From CAYZYK01 sp964482615 (GTDB lineage: Bacteria; Patescibacteriota; Minisyncoccia; Minisyncoccales; CAYZYK01): a stretch of 37,942 nucleotides of DNA. Location of the stretch: NCBI GenBank assembly GCA_964482615.1, contig CAYZYK010000005.1, positions 1 to 37,942 of the forward strand. Direction: 5' to 3'. The position numbers and the translations under genes are program-made. The notes beneath the pieces are model-generated. The model had not been told where the DNA came from, did no database searches, and saw nothing but the letters and a program-made list of their open reading frames with translations. Shown piece by piece: positions 14,502 to 22,485 of this stretch; position 1 is the first letter of the stretch, and each line of letters begins with the position of its first letter.

Positions 14502-15314
14502 TTAATACCCTCGTATGTTCGGTTTTGATCCTTCTTTCCCATTTCCTTCCTCCTTTCTTTTATCCTGAGTGTCTTTATCTACTGAGAAATCAGGATAATC
14601 TTCTGGAGTTACTTCAATCAAAGAAAGCTTTCTGTCTGGATTATCTCTGTTCCAGCGCATAATATTGTTTAACCACTTGTGAGCACCACCAAAAACAGTA
14701 ACAGCAAATACATTTCCATCAGAAACAATAAATTCAAGCAAGTTATCTTCTCTTATCTCATGAATCGTAAATAACATATCAAAAGGAATTTCTCCTTTCT
14801 GGTATCCTTCAGTTAGTCTTCCGGTTGCCAAAAAGACATCTAATCTTTCAGCTGGTCTAATATCCAATCTGCCTTCTTTTTTCAATCTCTTTACAGCATC
14901 AAATCTTGTTTTTTGCTCTCCTGCAGGTTCAATCTTTCCTTTATCTTTCCTTGTTTTTGTAACTTCTTCTAACTCTTCAATAGCTATTATTTCTTCTGAA
15001 ACTCCCTCATTATAAACATATCTCAAAGAATGATTCTCTATTAAAAAAGATATAATTAGATAGATATTATCTTGTACTTGTTCAACCCCTTTTAGCTCAT
15101 CTTCATTCAAACCTTTTGCCCAATGAATCTGCCCTATGTGAACCAAAGAACAAGTAGCCCCCTTAAATTCATATTTCTGAACAAGCCGGGCTCCAGGAAT
15201 TTCGGAAGGAAATTCCCTTATCCTCAGATTTGCTTCAGTTATTCTGACAGAATATTTTTCGACTCCAGAACAAGCTACAAGAAAAAAAGAAAAAAAACTA
15301 ATCCTCCTTTCCAA
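14502..15314 (-). CDS. Lipoprotein with probable frameshifted signal peptide; ChaN/TraB-like motifs
   Basis: The open frame starts at a TTG and encodes FFSFFLVACSG, a clear lipobox (L-V-A-C), so the product is predicted to be a lipid-anchored surface protein. A better start lies upstream, an ATG at 15328 with GGAGGG in front, but it is one base out of frame. Adding one T to either adjacent poly-T run (8 T and 7 T, 15282-15297) would join it and give a complete type II signal peptide. The mature part has a GQIHW segment near residue 60 and FGGAHKWLNNI near residue 208. These resemble the spaced His motifs of the ChaN/TraB/EreA-like superfamily, but the match is weak. The end is hydrophilic. 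The function is unknown. Confidence 0.65.
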   Translation of the reverse strand: MERRISFFSFFLVACSGVEKYSVRITEANLRIREFPSEIPGARLVQKYEFKGATCSLVHIGQIHWAKGLNEDELKGVEQVQDNIYLIISFLIENHSLRYVYNEGVSEEIIAIEELEEVTKTRKDKGKIEPAGEQKTRFDAVKRLKKEGRLDIRPAERLDVFLATGRLTEGYQKGEIPFDMLFTIHEIREDNLLEFIVSDGNVFAVTVFGGAHKWLNNIMRWNRDNPDRKLSLIEVTPEDYPDFSVDKDTQDKRKEEGNGKEGSKPNIRGY

Positions 15315-15359
15315 AGCATCTTACCCATTCTTCCCTCCTCTCAGTTAAAGTTGAAGGTA

Positions 15360-15575
15360 CTAGATTAATTTAACAATAAAAATATTATATGTCAAAAAAA
15401 GTCCGAGAAAAATCCCAGACCATGACAAAGAATATTGTTTATGATTACAGCCTGCTTCAGATAAAATATTCTGGGGAGTTACAAGAAATAAAAAGGCGCA
15501 GAAAAAAACCAAAACACCCCAGACAAAAGCTTGTCTAAAAACACAACTCCTGAATGTATCTTTAAATTTGCTCAT
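15360..15575 (-). CDS. Small two-helix membrane protein
   Basis: 71 residues from the ATG at 15575 (an upstream GTG at 15587 would add four residues, but the GGAAG site fits the ATG). The two membrane helices are at about 13-33 (FVWGVLVFFCAFLFLVT) and about 48-66 (SGIFLGLFLTYNIFIV). It lies just upstream of the lipoprotein gene in the same orientation, so the two may be cotranscribed. Not recognised. Confidence 0.6.
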   Translation of the reverse strand: MSKFKDTFRSCVFRQAFVWGVLVFFCAFLFLVTPQNILSEAGCNHKQYSLSWSGIFLGLFLTYNIFIVKLI

Positions 15576-15660
15576 GTTTTCTTCCACTCCCTTGTTCTAC
15601 TACTTCCTAAAATAAAAGTAAATTTTTCAATATAATTTAATCACTATGTGGAAAAACCGC

Positions 15661-15689
15661 TTGACAGAGATTTAAAATGAGAATATAAC
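15661..15689 (+). promoter_or_regulatory. Promoter, TTGACA-17-TATAAC
   Basis: TTGACA (15661-15666) and TATAAC (15684-15689) are 17 bp apart. The start site near 15696 leaves a 50-nt leader with an AAAGGAGAGG site before the ATG at 15746. Confidence 0.8.
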
Positions 15690-15745
15690 GTATTAATCAG
15701 ACAAAACTATAACCTTGTACCTTCAAAAAGAAAGGAGAGGTTAAA

Positions 15746-16246
15746 ATGAGAAAAATATACGTCAACGGTGGACTGCCTCAAGATCCCAACCAAAGAGAAC
15801 AAATGGCCAAATTCTATGATGAGCTCGGGGAAATTATTCTCCGCAACGGATTTGAACCATATGTTTCTTCTTTTTGGAACAGCCCCGCCCTCAACAAACC
15901 CTATCCTGAGCCCCAAGAAATAAGACACAGACAAAGAATCGCTCTCACAGAATCTTGTTTGGTTATTATCTATACTGGCGTTCTCTTTCTTGACCTTGGT
16001 ATTGATGTTGAACTTGCTTTCCATTCCTCAACTCCGGTCATTATCGTCTATGAGGACGGCCACCTTGCTCCCGAAAAACAAAGATGTTCAGAACCACTTC
16101 TTGGTGAACCTGGTATAGAAAAGCGTATAGAATTTACAACCCTCAAACAAACACTAGATGAAATAGAAATATTCATCGAAGAATTTGCAAAAGAACAAGA
16201 AAAACTACCCCCTCCTCTCCGTCCTTATCCTTTAGCTTCAGGTTAA
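15746..16246 (+). CDS. Nucleoside 2-deoxyribosyltransferase-like protein
   Basis: 166 residues. The pattern fits the nucleoside 2-deoxyribosyltransferase / deoxynucleoside N-hydrolase superfamily (PF05014-like). It has a KIYVNGGL first strand, an early helix ending in YDELGEIILRNGFEPYV, then SCLVIIYTG followed by LDLGIDVELAFHSSTPVIIVY. The last segment carries the expected catalytic Glu (near residue 92) and the 'GxxxExxxA' layout. Members cleave or exchange the N-glycosidic bond of (deoxy)nucleosides; some related proteins are uncharacterised. It is monocistronic, with a strong promoter, a strong Shine-Dalgarno site and its own terminator. The fold is moderately secure; the substrate is unknown. 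Confidence 0.7.
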   Translation: MRKIYVNGGLPQDPNQREQMAKFYDELGEIILRNGFEPYVSSFWNSPALNKPYPEPQEIRHRQRIALTESCLVIIYTGVLFLDLGIDVELAFHSSTPVIIVYEDGHLAPEKQRCSEPLLGEPGIEKRIEFTTLKQTLDEIEIFIEEFAKEQEKLPPPLRPYPLASG

Positions 16247-16256
16247 TTAGACCTGA

Positions 16257-16300
16257 ATCAAAAAGCCAGCCCTTTTTAAAAAGGACTGGCTACTCTTTTT
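16257..16300. terminator. Bidirectional terminator between converging genes
   Basis: AGCCAG-c-CCTTTTT pairs with AAAAAGG-a-CTGGCT (13 bp with one mismatch, 16264-16291). It is T-rich on the + side and has a short T run on the - side. It can stop both the gene at 15746 (+) and uppS (-). Confidence 0.85.
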
Positions 16301-16314
16301 CAAAAATTATAGCA

Positions 16315-17034
16315 TTAGTGACCAAATCTTCTCTGTCGGGAAGCATATTCTTCCAAAGCGGCATCCAAATCCTTTTCTGTGAAAGCTGGCCAAAGTTTGG
16401 AAGAGAAATATAGCTCAGAATAAGCTGCCTGCCACAAAACAAAATTAGACAACCTTTTTTCACCACCTGCTCTAATAATCAGGTCGGGATGGGGCAATCC
16501 TGCTGTTGATAAATATTTTTCAAATAACTCCTGATTTATTTTTTCAGGAGATATTTTATCTTCAATTATCTTTTTAACTGCCTGTAAAATATCCCATCTC
16601 CCACCGTAACTTACAGCCAGATTCAAATAATATTTTCTATTGTCTTCAGTTAACCTCTCAACCTCTCCTATAACCCTCCTCAGAGATTCGGGCAATTTCT
16701 CTTTTTGTCCCATTATCCTGACCGTTAATTCTTTTTCTTTATCTACTTTTCCTTTTTTGTATTTTTTAATATGATCTTTCAGCCCCTTCTCAAAAATATT
16801 CATCAAATAATTAACTTCTTTTTTATCTCTGTTCCAATTCTCTGTTGAAAAACCAAAAGCTGTCAAAATTTTGATACCTTTCTTTTTACACCAATCACAA
16901 AAATCAATAAGGTTCTTGTAACCTTTTTGGTGGCCTTTCTTTGTTGACAGACCCTTTTTTCTTGCCCACCGCCTGTTCCCATCAGGAAACAAAACAATAT
17001 GTCTGGGAACTTCAGAATTTGAATCTTTATTCAT
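16315..17034 (-). CDS. uppS: Isoprenyl transferase (undecaprenyl diphosphate synthase)
   Basis: 239 residues. It adds isopentenyl units in cis to make the C55 carrier lipid for cell-wall synthesis. The substrate-binding signature is HIVLFPDGNRRWARKKG (Asp18 to Trp23), followed by FGFSTENWNRDKKEVNYLM, NLAVSYGGRWDI and the late PDLIIRAGGEKRLSNFVLWQ, with the conserved Arg and Ser residues. It is cytosolic and membrane-associated. The start overlaps the small membrane gene upstream by 8 nt. It pairs functionally with uppP at 29138. Confidence 0.96.
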   Translation of the reverse strand: MNKDSNSEVPRHIVLFPDGNRRWARKKGLSTKKGHQKGYKNLIDFCDWCKKKGIKILTAFGFSTENWNRDKKEVNYLMNIFEKGLKDHIKKYKKGKVDKEKELTVRIMGQKEKLPESLRRVIGEVERLTEDNRKYYLNLAVSYGGRWDILQAVKKIIEDKISPEKINQELFEKYLSTAGLPHPDLIIRAGGEKRLSNFVLWQAAYSELYFSSKLWPAFTEKDLDAALEEYASRQRRFGH

Positions 17035-17194
17035 AATTTATTTTATTTTCCTCTATAATCAAGGGTTCTTTTTGACTATATTTCCCTGTCAAAAACCCCG
17101 CAGCAAAGAAAAATAAAGAGATCAGAGAAACAAGAATTATTAATAATATATCGCTTTTGTAATCTTTGACAAAATCAATTATCTTTGCTAACAT
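17027..17194 (-). CDS. Small single-helix membrane protein upstream of uppS
   Basis: 55 residues from the ATG at 17194 (MLAKIIDFVKDYKSD); the longer frame starts with TTG and was not used. There is one strong membrane helix (ILLIILVSLISLFFFAAGFL) followed by a short hydrophilic tail. It overlaps the uppS start by 8 nt, so translation is likely coupled. The -35 and -10 hexamers of the rpmA promoter lie within this gene on the other strand. Function not recognised. Confidence 0.6.
   Translation of the reverse strand: MLAKIIDFVKDYKSDILLIILVSLISLFFFAAGFLTGKYSQKEPLIIEENKINYE
17166..17194 (+). promoter_or_regulatory. Promoter of rpmA, TTGACA-17-TAACAT
   Basis: TTGACA (17166-17171) and TAACAT (17189-17194) are 17 bp apart. 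The predicted start near 17201 gives a leader of about 38 nt. The promoter overlaps the coding sequence of the opposite-strand gene. Confidence 0.65.
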
Positions 17195-17238
17195 TTTAAA
17201 TAGTTTAAAAATAAACAATAATCTATTTTAACAAAATT

Positions 17239-17511
17239 ATGGCAAAAACCAAAGCTACAGGAACAACCAGATTGGGAAGAGATTCAAGATCAAAAAGACT
17301 GGGAGTTAAGATATTCGGGGGTCAAAAAGTCAAACCCGGAATGATTATAATCCGCCAAAGAGGAACAAAGTTTCTAGCAGGAAAAAACGTTAAAAAGGGA
17401 AGAGATGACACTCTTTATGCTACAAAAAAAGGCACTGTCAGATTCGCAACCAAAAGAAAAGAGAAATTTGATGGCAATCAAAGGAAAATTAAAGTTGTCA
17501 ATGTAGAATAA
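17239..17511 (+). CDS. rpmA: Ribosomal protein bL27
   Basis: 90 residues. The start MAKTKATGTTRLGRDSRSKR matches bL27, with the usual central GGQKVKPGMIIIRQRGTKF and the basic C-terminal half. The flexible N-terminus reaches the peptidyl-transferase centre. The common partner rplU (bL21) is not next to it. It is the only clearly housekeeping protein gene on the + strand. It has its own promoter and terminator but no Shine-Dalgarno sequence. Confidence 0.97.
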   Translation: MAKTKATGTTRLGRDSRSKRLGVKIFGGQKVKPGMIIIRQRGTKFLAGKNVKKGRDDTLYATKKGTVRFATKRKEKFDGNQRKIKVVNVE

Positions 17512-17539
17512 AAAAAATCAATCAACTTAACTTTCTCAT

Positions 17540-17560
17540 CCCTCTCAGAGGGCTTTTTTA
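17540..17560 (+). terminator. Terminator of rpmA
   Basis: CCCTC pairs with GAGGG (17540-17552) across a 3-nt loop, followed by CTTTTTTA. It overlaps the last codons of pyrG on the opposite strand. Confidence 0.8.
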
Positions 17561-19158
17561 ATAAATCCTTCAAACAAGGGGTGAGGATTTAAAGGTCTTG
17601 ATTTGAATTCGGGATGAAACTGAGTTGCAACAAAAAATGGATGTTTGGGAATCTCAATAATTTCAACCAGTTTTCTTTCAGGGTTAACTCCAGCAACCAA
17701 CAATCCTTTCTTTTCCAAACCCTCCCGATAGGAGTTATTAAACTCATAACGATGACGATGTCTCTCTGAAATTAAAGACTTACCGTAAGCTTTCTTTGAA
17801 ATGCTTTTTTCTTTCAATTCACAGTTGTAAAGACCCAATCTCATTGTTCCTCCGTATCTTTTTTCTTTTATTAAATCTTTCTGCTCTTCCATAACATCAA
17901 TCACAGGATATTCACATTCCTCCTTAAATTCGGTGGAGTTTGCCTCCTCAAAACCAGCCACATTTCGGGCAAATTCAATCGTAGCTAGTTGCATTCCCAA
18001 ACAAAGCCCCAAAAAGGGAATTTTTTTTCTTCTACAATAGCTTATAGCTTTTATCTTCCCTTCAATCCCTCTTTGACCGAACCCACCAGGGACTATTATC
18101 CCGTCAAACTTGTTTAATTCTCTCAAAGATTGAGGCGTTTTTTCGTATTTCTGAGCGTTTATCCAACCTATATTGGGTTTCACACCAAGTAAGTAACAGG
18201 CGTGCTTTATAGCCTCAATAACGGAGATATAAGAGTCCATTAAGGTAAACTCACCCGTCTTAAAATATTTTCCTACCATCCCTATTTTAACTTCCTTTCT
18301 GGGATTGTGAATTTTCTTAACTAAGTTTTTCCATTTTTTAAGATCAGACTTTTTAGCTCTCAAATTCAATTTTTTTAAGATCCTGTTTCCTAAATTTTCT
18401 TTCTCAAAATTAAGAGGAATATCATAAATTGAACCAACATCGGGGGCTGAAATAACATCCTTTTTGTCTACGTTGCAAAAAACAGATATTTTTTTCTTTC
18501 TTGGTTCATCTAAAGGGTAATTTGCTCTTCCCAAAATAATATCTGATTGAATTCCAGCCTCATTTAAAGTACGAACAGCATTCTGGGTGGGCTTTGTTTT
18601 CATCTCCCCTATTGTATCTGGAATGGGCAAGTAAGTTACTAAAATAAAAAGAATATTTTCTGGCTCAGCCAGTTTCATCATTCTAGCTGCTTCTAAAAAT
18701 AAAAGATTCTGATACTCCCCCACAGTACCACCGATTTCAATCAAAATAAAATCAGCTTTAGCTGATTTTCCTGCCCTTTTTATCCTTGAAATTACTTCCT
18801 CGGGAATATGGGGTACCACCTCAACACATTTACCGTCATACTCAAGATTTCTTTCTTTTTTTATTACTGTCTGATAAACTCTTCCGGTAGTAATATAATT
18901 TAAAGTGCTCAAGTCCTGATTTAAAAATCTTTCATAATTTCCCATATCTTGATCACATTCTGTACCATCATCAGTTACAAAAACTTCTCCGTGTTCAACC
19001 GGATTCATTGTTCCAGCATCAACATTAACATAAGGGTCAACTTTTATAGCAGTAACTGAAAATCCCTTGCTTTTTAAAATTCTGGCAATTGAGGCTGTAG
19101 CCACCCCCTTACCAATTCCGGACATAACCCCCCCAGCAACAAAAACATATTTGGACAT
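17545..19158 (-). CDS. pyrG: CTP synthase
   Basis: 537 residues from the ATG at 19158 (MSKYVFVAGGVMSGIGKG); the longer frame adds seven unsupported residues. The N-terminal synthetase half has the GGVMSGIGKGV P-loop and VDPYVNVDAGTMNPVEHGEV. The C-terminal class I glutamine amidotransferase has PFLGLCLGMQLA (nucleophile Cys) and QFHPEFKSRP (His/Glu). It converts UTP to CTP with glutamine. It starts 4 nt after the rplI stop, so the two are probably cotranscribed. Full length and intact. Confidence 0.97.
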   Translation of the reverse strand: MSKYVFVAGGVMSGIGKGVATASIARILKSKGFSVTAIKVDPYVNVDAGTMNPVEHGEVFVTDDGTECDQDMGNYERFLNQDLSTLNYITTGRVYQTVIKKERNLEYDGKCVEVVPHIPEEVISRIKRAGKSAKADFILIEIGGTVGEYQNLLFLEAARMMKLAEPENILFILVTYLPIPDTIGEMKTKPTQNAVRTLNEAGIQSDIILGRANYPLDEPRKKKISVFCNVDKKDVISAPDVGSIYDIPLNFEKENLGNRILKKLNLRAKKSDLKKWKNLVKKIHNPRKEVKIGMVGKYFKTGEFTLMDSYISVIEAIKHACYLLGVKPNIGWINAQKYEKTPQSLRELNKFDGIIVPGGFGQRGIEGKIKAISYCRRKKIPFLGLCLGMQLATIEFARNVAGFEEANSTEFKEECEYPVIDVMEEQKDLIKEKRYGGTMRLGLYNCELKEKSISKKAYGKSLISERHRHRYEFNNSYREGLEKKGLLVAGVNPERKLVEIIEIPKHPFFVATQFHPEFKSRPLNPHPLFEGFIKKAL

Positions 19159-19162
19159 AAGT

Positions 19163-19606
19163 TTATTCTGGTTCAACAATTATTTTAATTTCAGATTCCA
19201 AGTTATGATCAAAATTAACTTTAACTAAAAACTCCCCTATTTCTTTAATAGGATCTTTTAAAATAATTTGAGATTTTTTAACTCCAAACCCCATCTCTTT
19301 TAATTTACTTTGAATTTTAGCTTTGTTGACTGACTCAAAGAGCTGTTCTTTCTCTCCCATTTTAACTTGTAAAACAACTTCCAAACCATCAATTTTTGAA
19401 GCTAGTTTTTGAATATCTTCTAGCTCTTTTTTTTCTTTCTTATTTTCTTTCTCTTTTTTCTTTTTTATCTTTTCTAATTTCTCTTCGGTTGTTCTTTCAG
19501 CTAAACCTTCAGGAAACAAACGATTCCTGGCAAAACCCGGTTTAACTTCAACTACCTCGCCCTTTTTTCCTAATTTTTCTACATCATGGAGTAAAATAAC
19601 TTTCAT
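19163..19606 (-). CDS. rplI: Ribosomal protein bL9
   Basis: 147 residues. The N-terminal domain MKVILLHDVEKLGKKGEVVEVKPGFARNRLFPEGLA is the bL9 signature. The connecting helix is very Lys/Glu-rich, and the C-terminal domain has the VNKAKIQSKLKEMGFGV segment. It binds 23S rRNA near L1. Many Patescibacteria are reported to lack bL9, so its presence carries some taxonomic information. It is first in a pair with pyrG. Confidence 0.95.
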   Translation of the reverse strand: MKVILLHDVEKLGKKGEVVEVKPGFARNRLFPEGLAERTTEEKLEKIKKKKEKENKKEKKELEDIQKLASKIDGLEVVLQVKMGEKEQLFESVNKAKIQSKLKEMGFGVKKSQIILKDPIKEIGEFLVKVNFDHNLESEIKIIVEPE

Positions 19607-19666
19607 AGTTTTAATTTAAGTTATAACTATATATATTTTTATACAATTTTTAAATTATCTCAACCC

Positions 19667-20851
19667 CTAAAGTTGATTTAAAATTTCTTTTGCTTTTTCC
19701 AATTGAGGATCACGATTCTCAAGAAAATCTTCCTCTGTTATTTCAACTTCAATATCTGGCTGAATTCCAACCTCTGATATAGATACACCACTTGGGGTTA
19801 ACCATCTGGCAATTGTCACTTTAAGCAAGGATTTCTCCCCCAATGGAATAGCTTCCTGAATTGATCCTTTCCCAAAAGAGGTTTGTCCCACTATTTTAAT
19901 CTTTCCCTGATAACGCAAGGCTTCAGCTAAAATTTCAGCTCCAGACGCTGAGCCCTCATTTATTAAAACAACAACAGGATAAGATAAAAATTTTGAATTT
20001 CCGTCTGTTTTGTAAGCTTTCTTTTCTTGCTCTTTTCCAGAATCCTCAATAACAACAACTTTATCTTTTTCCAAGAACCAACCAGCAATATCTACTGCAA
20101 TATTAAGATATCCTCCGGGATTATTACGCAGATCTAAAATTATTTTATCTGCCCCAGAGGAAAGAATATCCCTAGCTACTTTCCCGAATTCAGAAGCAAG
20201 AGGCTGATTAAACTGATAAATATGAAGGTAAGCTGTGTTCTGGTCCATCATCTCCCATTCCAAAGGAGGAATCTTTATTTCAGCTCTTCTTATCTTAAAC
20301 TCTCTTGGCTTTTCCCATCCCTTCCGGGAAATCATCAAGGTAACCTCTGTTCCTTCGGGTCCTCGGATTAAAACAACAGCTTCCTCAATAGAAATATTAC
20401 TTGTTGGTTGACCATCCACCTCTAAAATTTTATCTCCGGCCCTCAAGCCCGCTCTTTGGGCTGGAGTTCCTTTCAAGGGAGCTACAACAGTTAACTGATC
20501 TTCTTTTATTCCAATCTCCATTCCAACCCCCTCGTAAATTCCAACTAATTGTTCTTCAAATTTTTCTGTTTCTTCTGGATTAAAAAAAACAGTATAAGGA
20601 TCATCTAAAGATTCTGTCATCCCAGAAATAGCACCGTAAATTACCTTATTTATGTCAATCCTTTCAGGATAAACAAATCTTTCTTTCAAGACATTATAAG
20701 TTTCCCAGAAAAGAGAAAAGTTAACATCTTCTGGGGGACATATTTCACACTCAACCAAATCTGTTCCCACAAAGACTCCTATTCCAAAACTTATCAAGAC
20801 AGCTAAAACCGAAAAAAATAAAAATGGATTTCTTTTAGATAGATTAGCCAT
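19667..20851 (-). CDS. ctpA: C-terminal processing peptidase, S41 family (CtpA-like)
   Basis: 394 residues. A membrane anchor (residues 10-30, FLFFSVLAVLISFGIGVFVG) is followed by a leading helical region, a PDZ domain (about 97-178, with the APLKGTPAQRAGLRAGDKIL core) and the S41 protease core. The catalytic dyad is Ser303 in NEGSASGAE and Lys328 in GQTSFGKGS, with the normal 25-residue spacing. It cleaves the C-termini of exported proteins on the outer face of the membrane and is often linked to wall turnover. No SD is seen. Confidence 0.95.
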   Translation of the reverse strand: MANLSKRNPFLFFSVLAVLISFGIGVFVGTDLVECEICPPEDVNFSLFWETYNVLKERFVYPERIDINKVIYGAISGMTESLDDPYTVFFNPEETEKFEEQLVGIYEGVGMEIGIKEDQLTVVAPLKGTPAQRAGLRAGDKILEVDGQPTSNISIEEAVVLIRGPEGTEVTLMISRKGWEKPREFKIRRAEIKIPPLEWEMMDQNTAYLHIYQFNQPLASEFGKVARDILSSGADKIILDLRNNPGGYLNIAVDIAGWFLEKDKVVVIEDSGKEQEKKAYKTDGNSKFLSYPVVVLINEGSASGAEILAEALRYQGKIKIVGQTSFGKGSIQEAIPLGEKSLLKVTIARWLTPSGVSISEVGIQPDIEVEITEEDFLENRDPQLEKAKEILNQL

Positions 20852-20894
20852 TAAATAAATATATCACAATTGAGTTACCCAAACAACCTTTTTG

Positions 20895-20924
20895 AAAAAT
20901 AAAAAAGCCAATCGAGGGCTCTTT
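20895..20924 (-). terminator. Terminator after the small LiaI-like gene
   Basis: On the - strand AAAGAGCC pairs with GGCTTTTT (8 bp, one G-U, 7-nt loop), and the T run continues as TTTATTTTT. It follows the stop at 20938. Confidence 0.75.
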
Positions 20925-20937
20925 TAAAATCAAATTT

Positions 20938-21126
20938 TTACTCCTCTAATTTAGTCCAAATTCTTTCTTTCCATTTCACCCATTCATACTGTTTCCAAAG
21001 AATATATACCCCTATCAAAATCAAAACCAGGGGCCAGACAACACTCCAGGTTGCTGCTGTAATTAACCCTAGATTTTTAAGTAAAAATACAAGGCCTAAG
21101 ATTATAAAAACAGAGGCAATAAACAT
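20938..21126 (-). CDS. Small LiaI/LiaF-like transmembrane protein
   Basis: 62 residues with two adjacent membrane helices (FIASVFIILGLVFLLKNLGL, then WSVVWPLVLILIGVYILW) and a basic tail. The pattern GLVFLLKNLGLI...W..VWPLVLILIG is that of the LiaI-LiaF-like transmembrane region (DUF5668 type), which in larger proteins accompanies envelope-stress sensing. Here it is the module alone. It lies between tRNA-Lys and ctpA, followed by its own terminator. Confidence 0.75.
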   Translation of the reverse strand: MFIASVFIILGLVFLLKNLGLITAATWSVVWPLVLILIGVYILWKQYEWVKWKERIWTKLEE

Positions 21127-21206
21127 AAAATTTTTAGTAAAAATTAATAATTTTATTTCTAAATCTATAATAACTCATTTTAAAAATTTTTCAATATATA
21201 AAAAAG

Positions 21207-21279
21207 TGCCCCGCGGAGGACTCGAACCTCCAACCATCGGCTTAAAAGGCCGTTACTCTGCCAATTGAGTTAGCGGGGC
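21207..21279 (-). tRNA. tRNA-Lys (anticodon TTT)
   Basis: A full 73-nt cloverleaf. The acceptor stem is GCCCCGC/GCGGGGC with discriminator A. The D arm is ACTC/GAGT. The anticodon stem is CGGC/GCCG with loop CTTTTAA (anticodon TTT). The T arm is GGAGG TTCGAGT CCTCC. The outermost anticodon-stem pair is A-A. CCA is not encoded. A possible promoter (TTGATT-16-TAGAAT) lies directly upstream on the - strand. Confidence 0.97.
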
Positions 21280-21309
21280 AATCTACTTTCTATATTCTAC
21301 TCTTTTTCA

Positions 21310-21347
21310 ACAAAAAATCAATTCCTCGCACCAAAAAAGGAACGAGG
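21310..21347 (-). terminator. Terminator of the heat-shock cluster after dnaJ
   Basis: On the - strand CCTCG-tt-CC pairs with GG-tg-CGAGG (21324-21347, six-T loop), followed by AATTGATTTTTT. It lies about 30 bp after the dnaJ stop and before tRNA-Lys. Confidence 0.65.
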
Positions 21348-21378
21348 AAAAAAACAAATAAAATAAACAAAAGTTAAA

Positions 21379-22470
21379 TTAGAGACCTTCTTTTTTTAAT
21401 TTCTTTAAAATTTCTCTTTGTTTTTTATTCAATTTTTTTGGAGTCTCAACCTTAAGCTTAACATAAAGATCACCTCTTCCTCTTCTTTGAAAATGAGGAA
21501 TTCCTTTATTTGAAATCCTTAATACCCTACCTGATTCTGTCCCCTCGGGAACCCTCAAAAGAAACTTTTTTACTTCCAGAGTAGGAATTTCTATTTCATC
21601 TCCAAGAACAGCTTGAGTAAAAGAAATAGGCGCTTTAAAGTAAAGATCATCACCCTTTCTTTCAAATTCTTTGTGAGGACGGACAGATATCCTAATGTAT
21701 AAATCACCCGCAGAACCTCCTCTTCTTCCAGCTTCCCCTTTTCCTCTTATCTTCAATACTTGATCAGAATCAATTCCCGAAGGAATGTCTATTTTAATTT
21801 CTTCTTCTTTTTTAATTCTTCCTTCTCCCGAACAAACATTACAGTATTTTTCTGGTTTATTACCTTCACCAGAACATTCAGGACAAGTAGCATAACGAGT
21901 AAAAGAACCCAAAAATGTTCTCTTTATCTGTTGAACTCTGCCTTTACCTCGACAGGAAAAACACTCTTTAAGTTCTGTACCGGGTTCTGCTCCTGTTCCA
22001 CCACAACGAGAACAAGAAACTAACTTATTTAAGATTATCTTTTTTCTTTGTTTTTCTAAGGTATCTTTCAAATCAATTTCCAAATCCACTTTAATGTCAT
22101 TTCCTCTATTTTTATCTTCGGGCTCTCTTTTTCTTTGTCCAAATCCGAAAAATTGCTCCAGTATATCATCTAAGTCATCAGAATTCACACCAAAACCGCC
22201 TGAAAACCCTCTTGAGGAACCAAAATCCCAATCAAAGGGAGAACCCGAAAATCCTCTTTCACCCTCAAAGGCCTGCCCGAATCTATCGTATTGATCTTTT
22301 TTCTTTTTATCAGAAAGAACCTGATAAGCCTCATTTATTTCTTTAAATCTCTTCTCATCACCACCTTTATCTGGATGATATTTATGAGCTAATTTCCGAT
22401 AAGCTTTTTTAATTTCCTCCGGAGAAGCACCCCGGGAGACCCCTAAAACTTTGTAATAATCTTTTGACAT
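21379..22470 (-). CDS. dnaJ: Co-chaperone DnaJ
   Basis: 363 residues. It has a J domain with HPD at 32-34, a Gly/Phe-rich linker (about 70-110), and four zinc-finger repeats CSRCGGTG, CFSCRGKG, CPECSGEG and CNVCSGEG (about 150-215). The C-terminal substrate-binding and dimerisation domains have LRISNKGIPHFQRRGRGDLY. It stimulates DnaK ATPase and delivers unfolded clients. It begins 15 bp after dnaK and is the last gene of the hrcA-grpE-hsp20-dnaK-dnaJ cluster. Confidence 0.97.
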   Translation of the reverse strand: MSKDYYKVLGVSRGASPEEIKKAYRKLAHKYHPDKGGDEKRFKEINEAYQVLSDKKKKDQYDRFGQAFEGERGFSGSPFDWDFGSSRGFSGGFGVNSDDLDDILEQFFGFGQRKREPEDKNRGNDIKVDLEIDLKDTLEKQRKKIILNKLVSCSRCGGTGAEPGTELKECFSCRGKGRVQQIKRTFLGSFTRYATCPECSGEGNKPEKYCNVCSGEGRIKKEEEIKIDIPSGIDSDQVLKIRGKGEAGRRGGSAGDLYIRISVRPHKEFERKGDDLYFKAPISFTQAVLGDEIEIPTLEVKKFLLRVPEGTESGRVLRISNKGIPHFQRRGRGDLYVKLKVETPKKLNKKQREILKKLKKEGL

Positions 22471-22485
22471 AAAGAAAATTAAATA

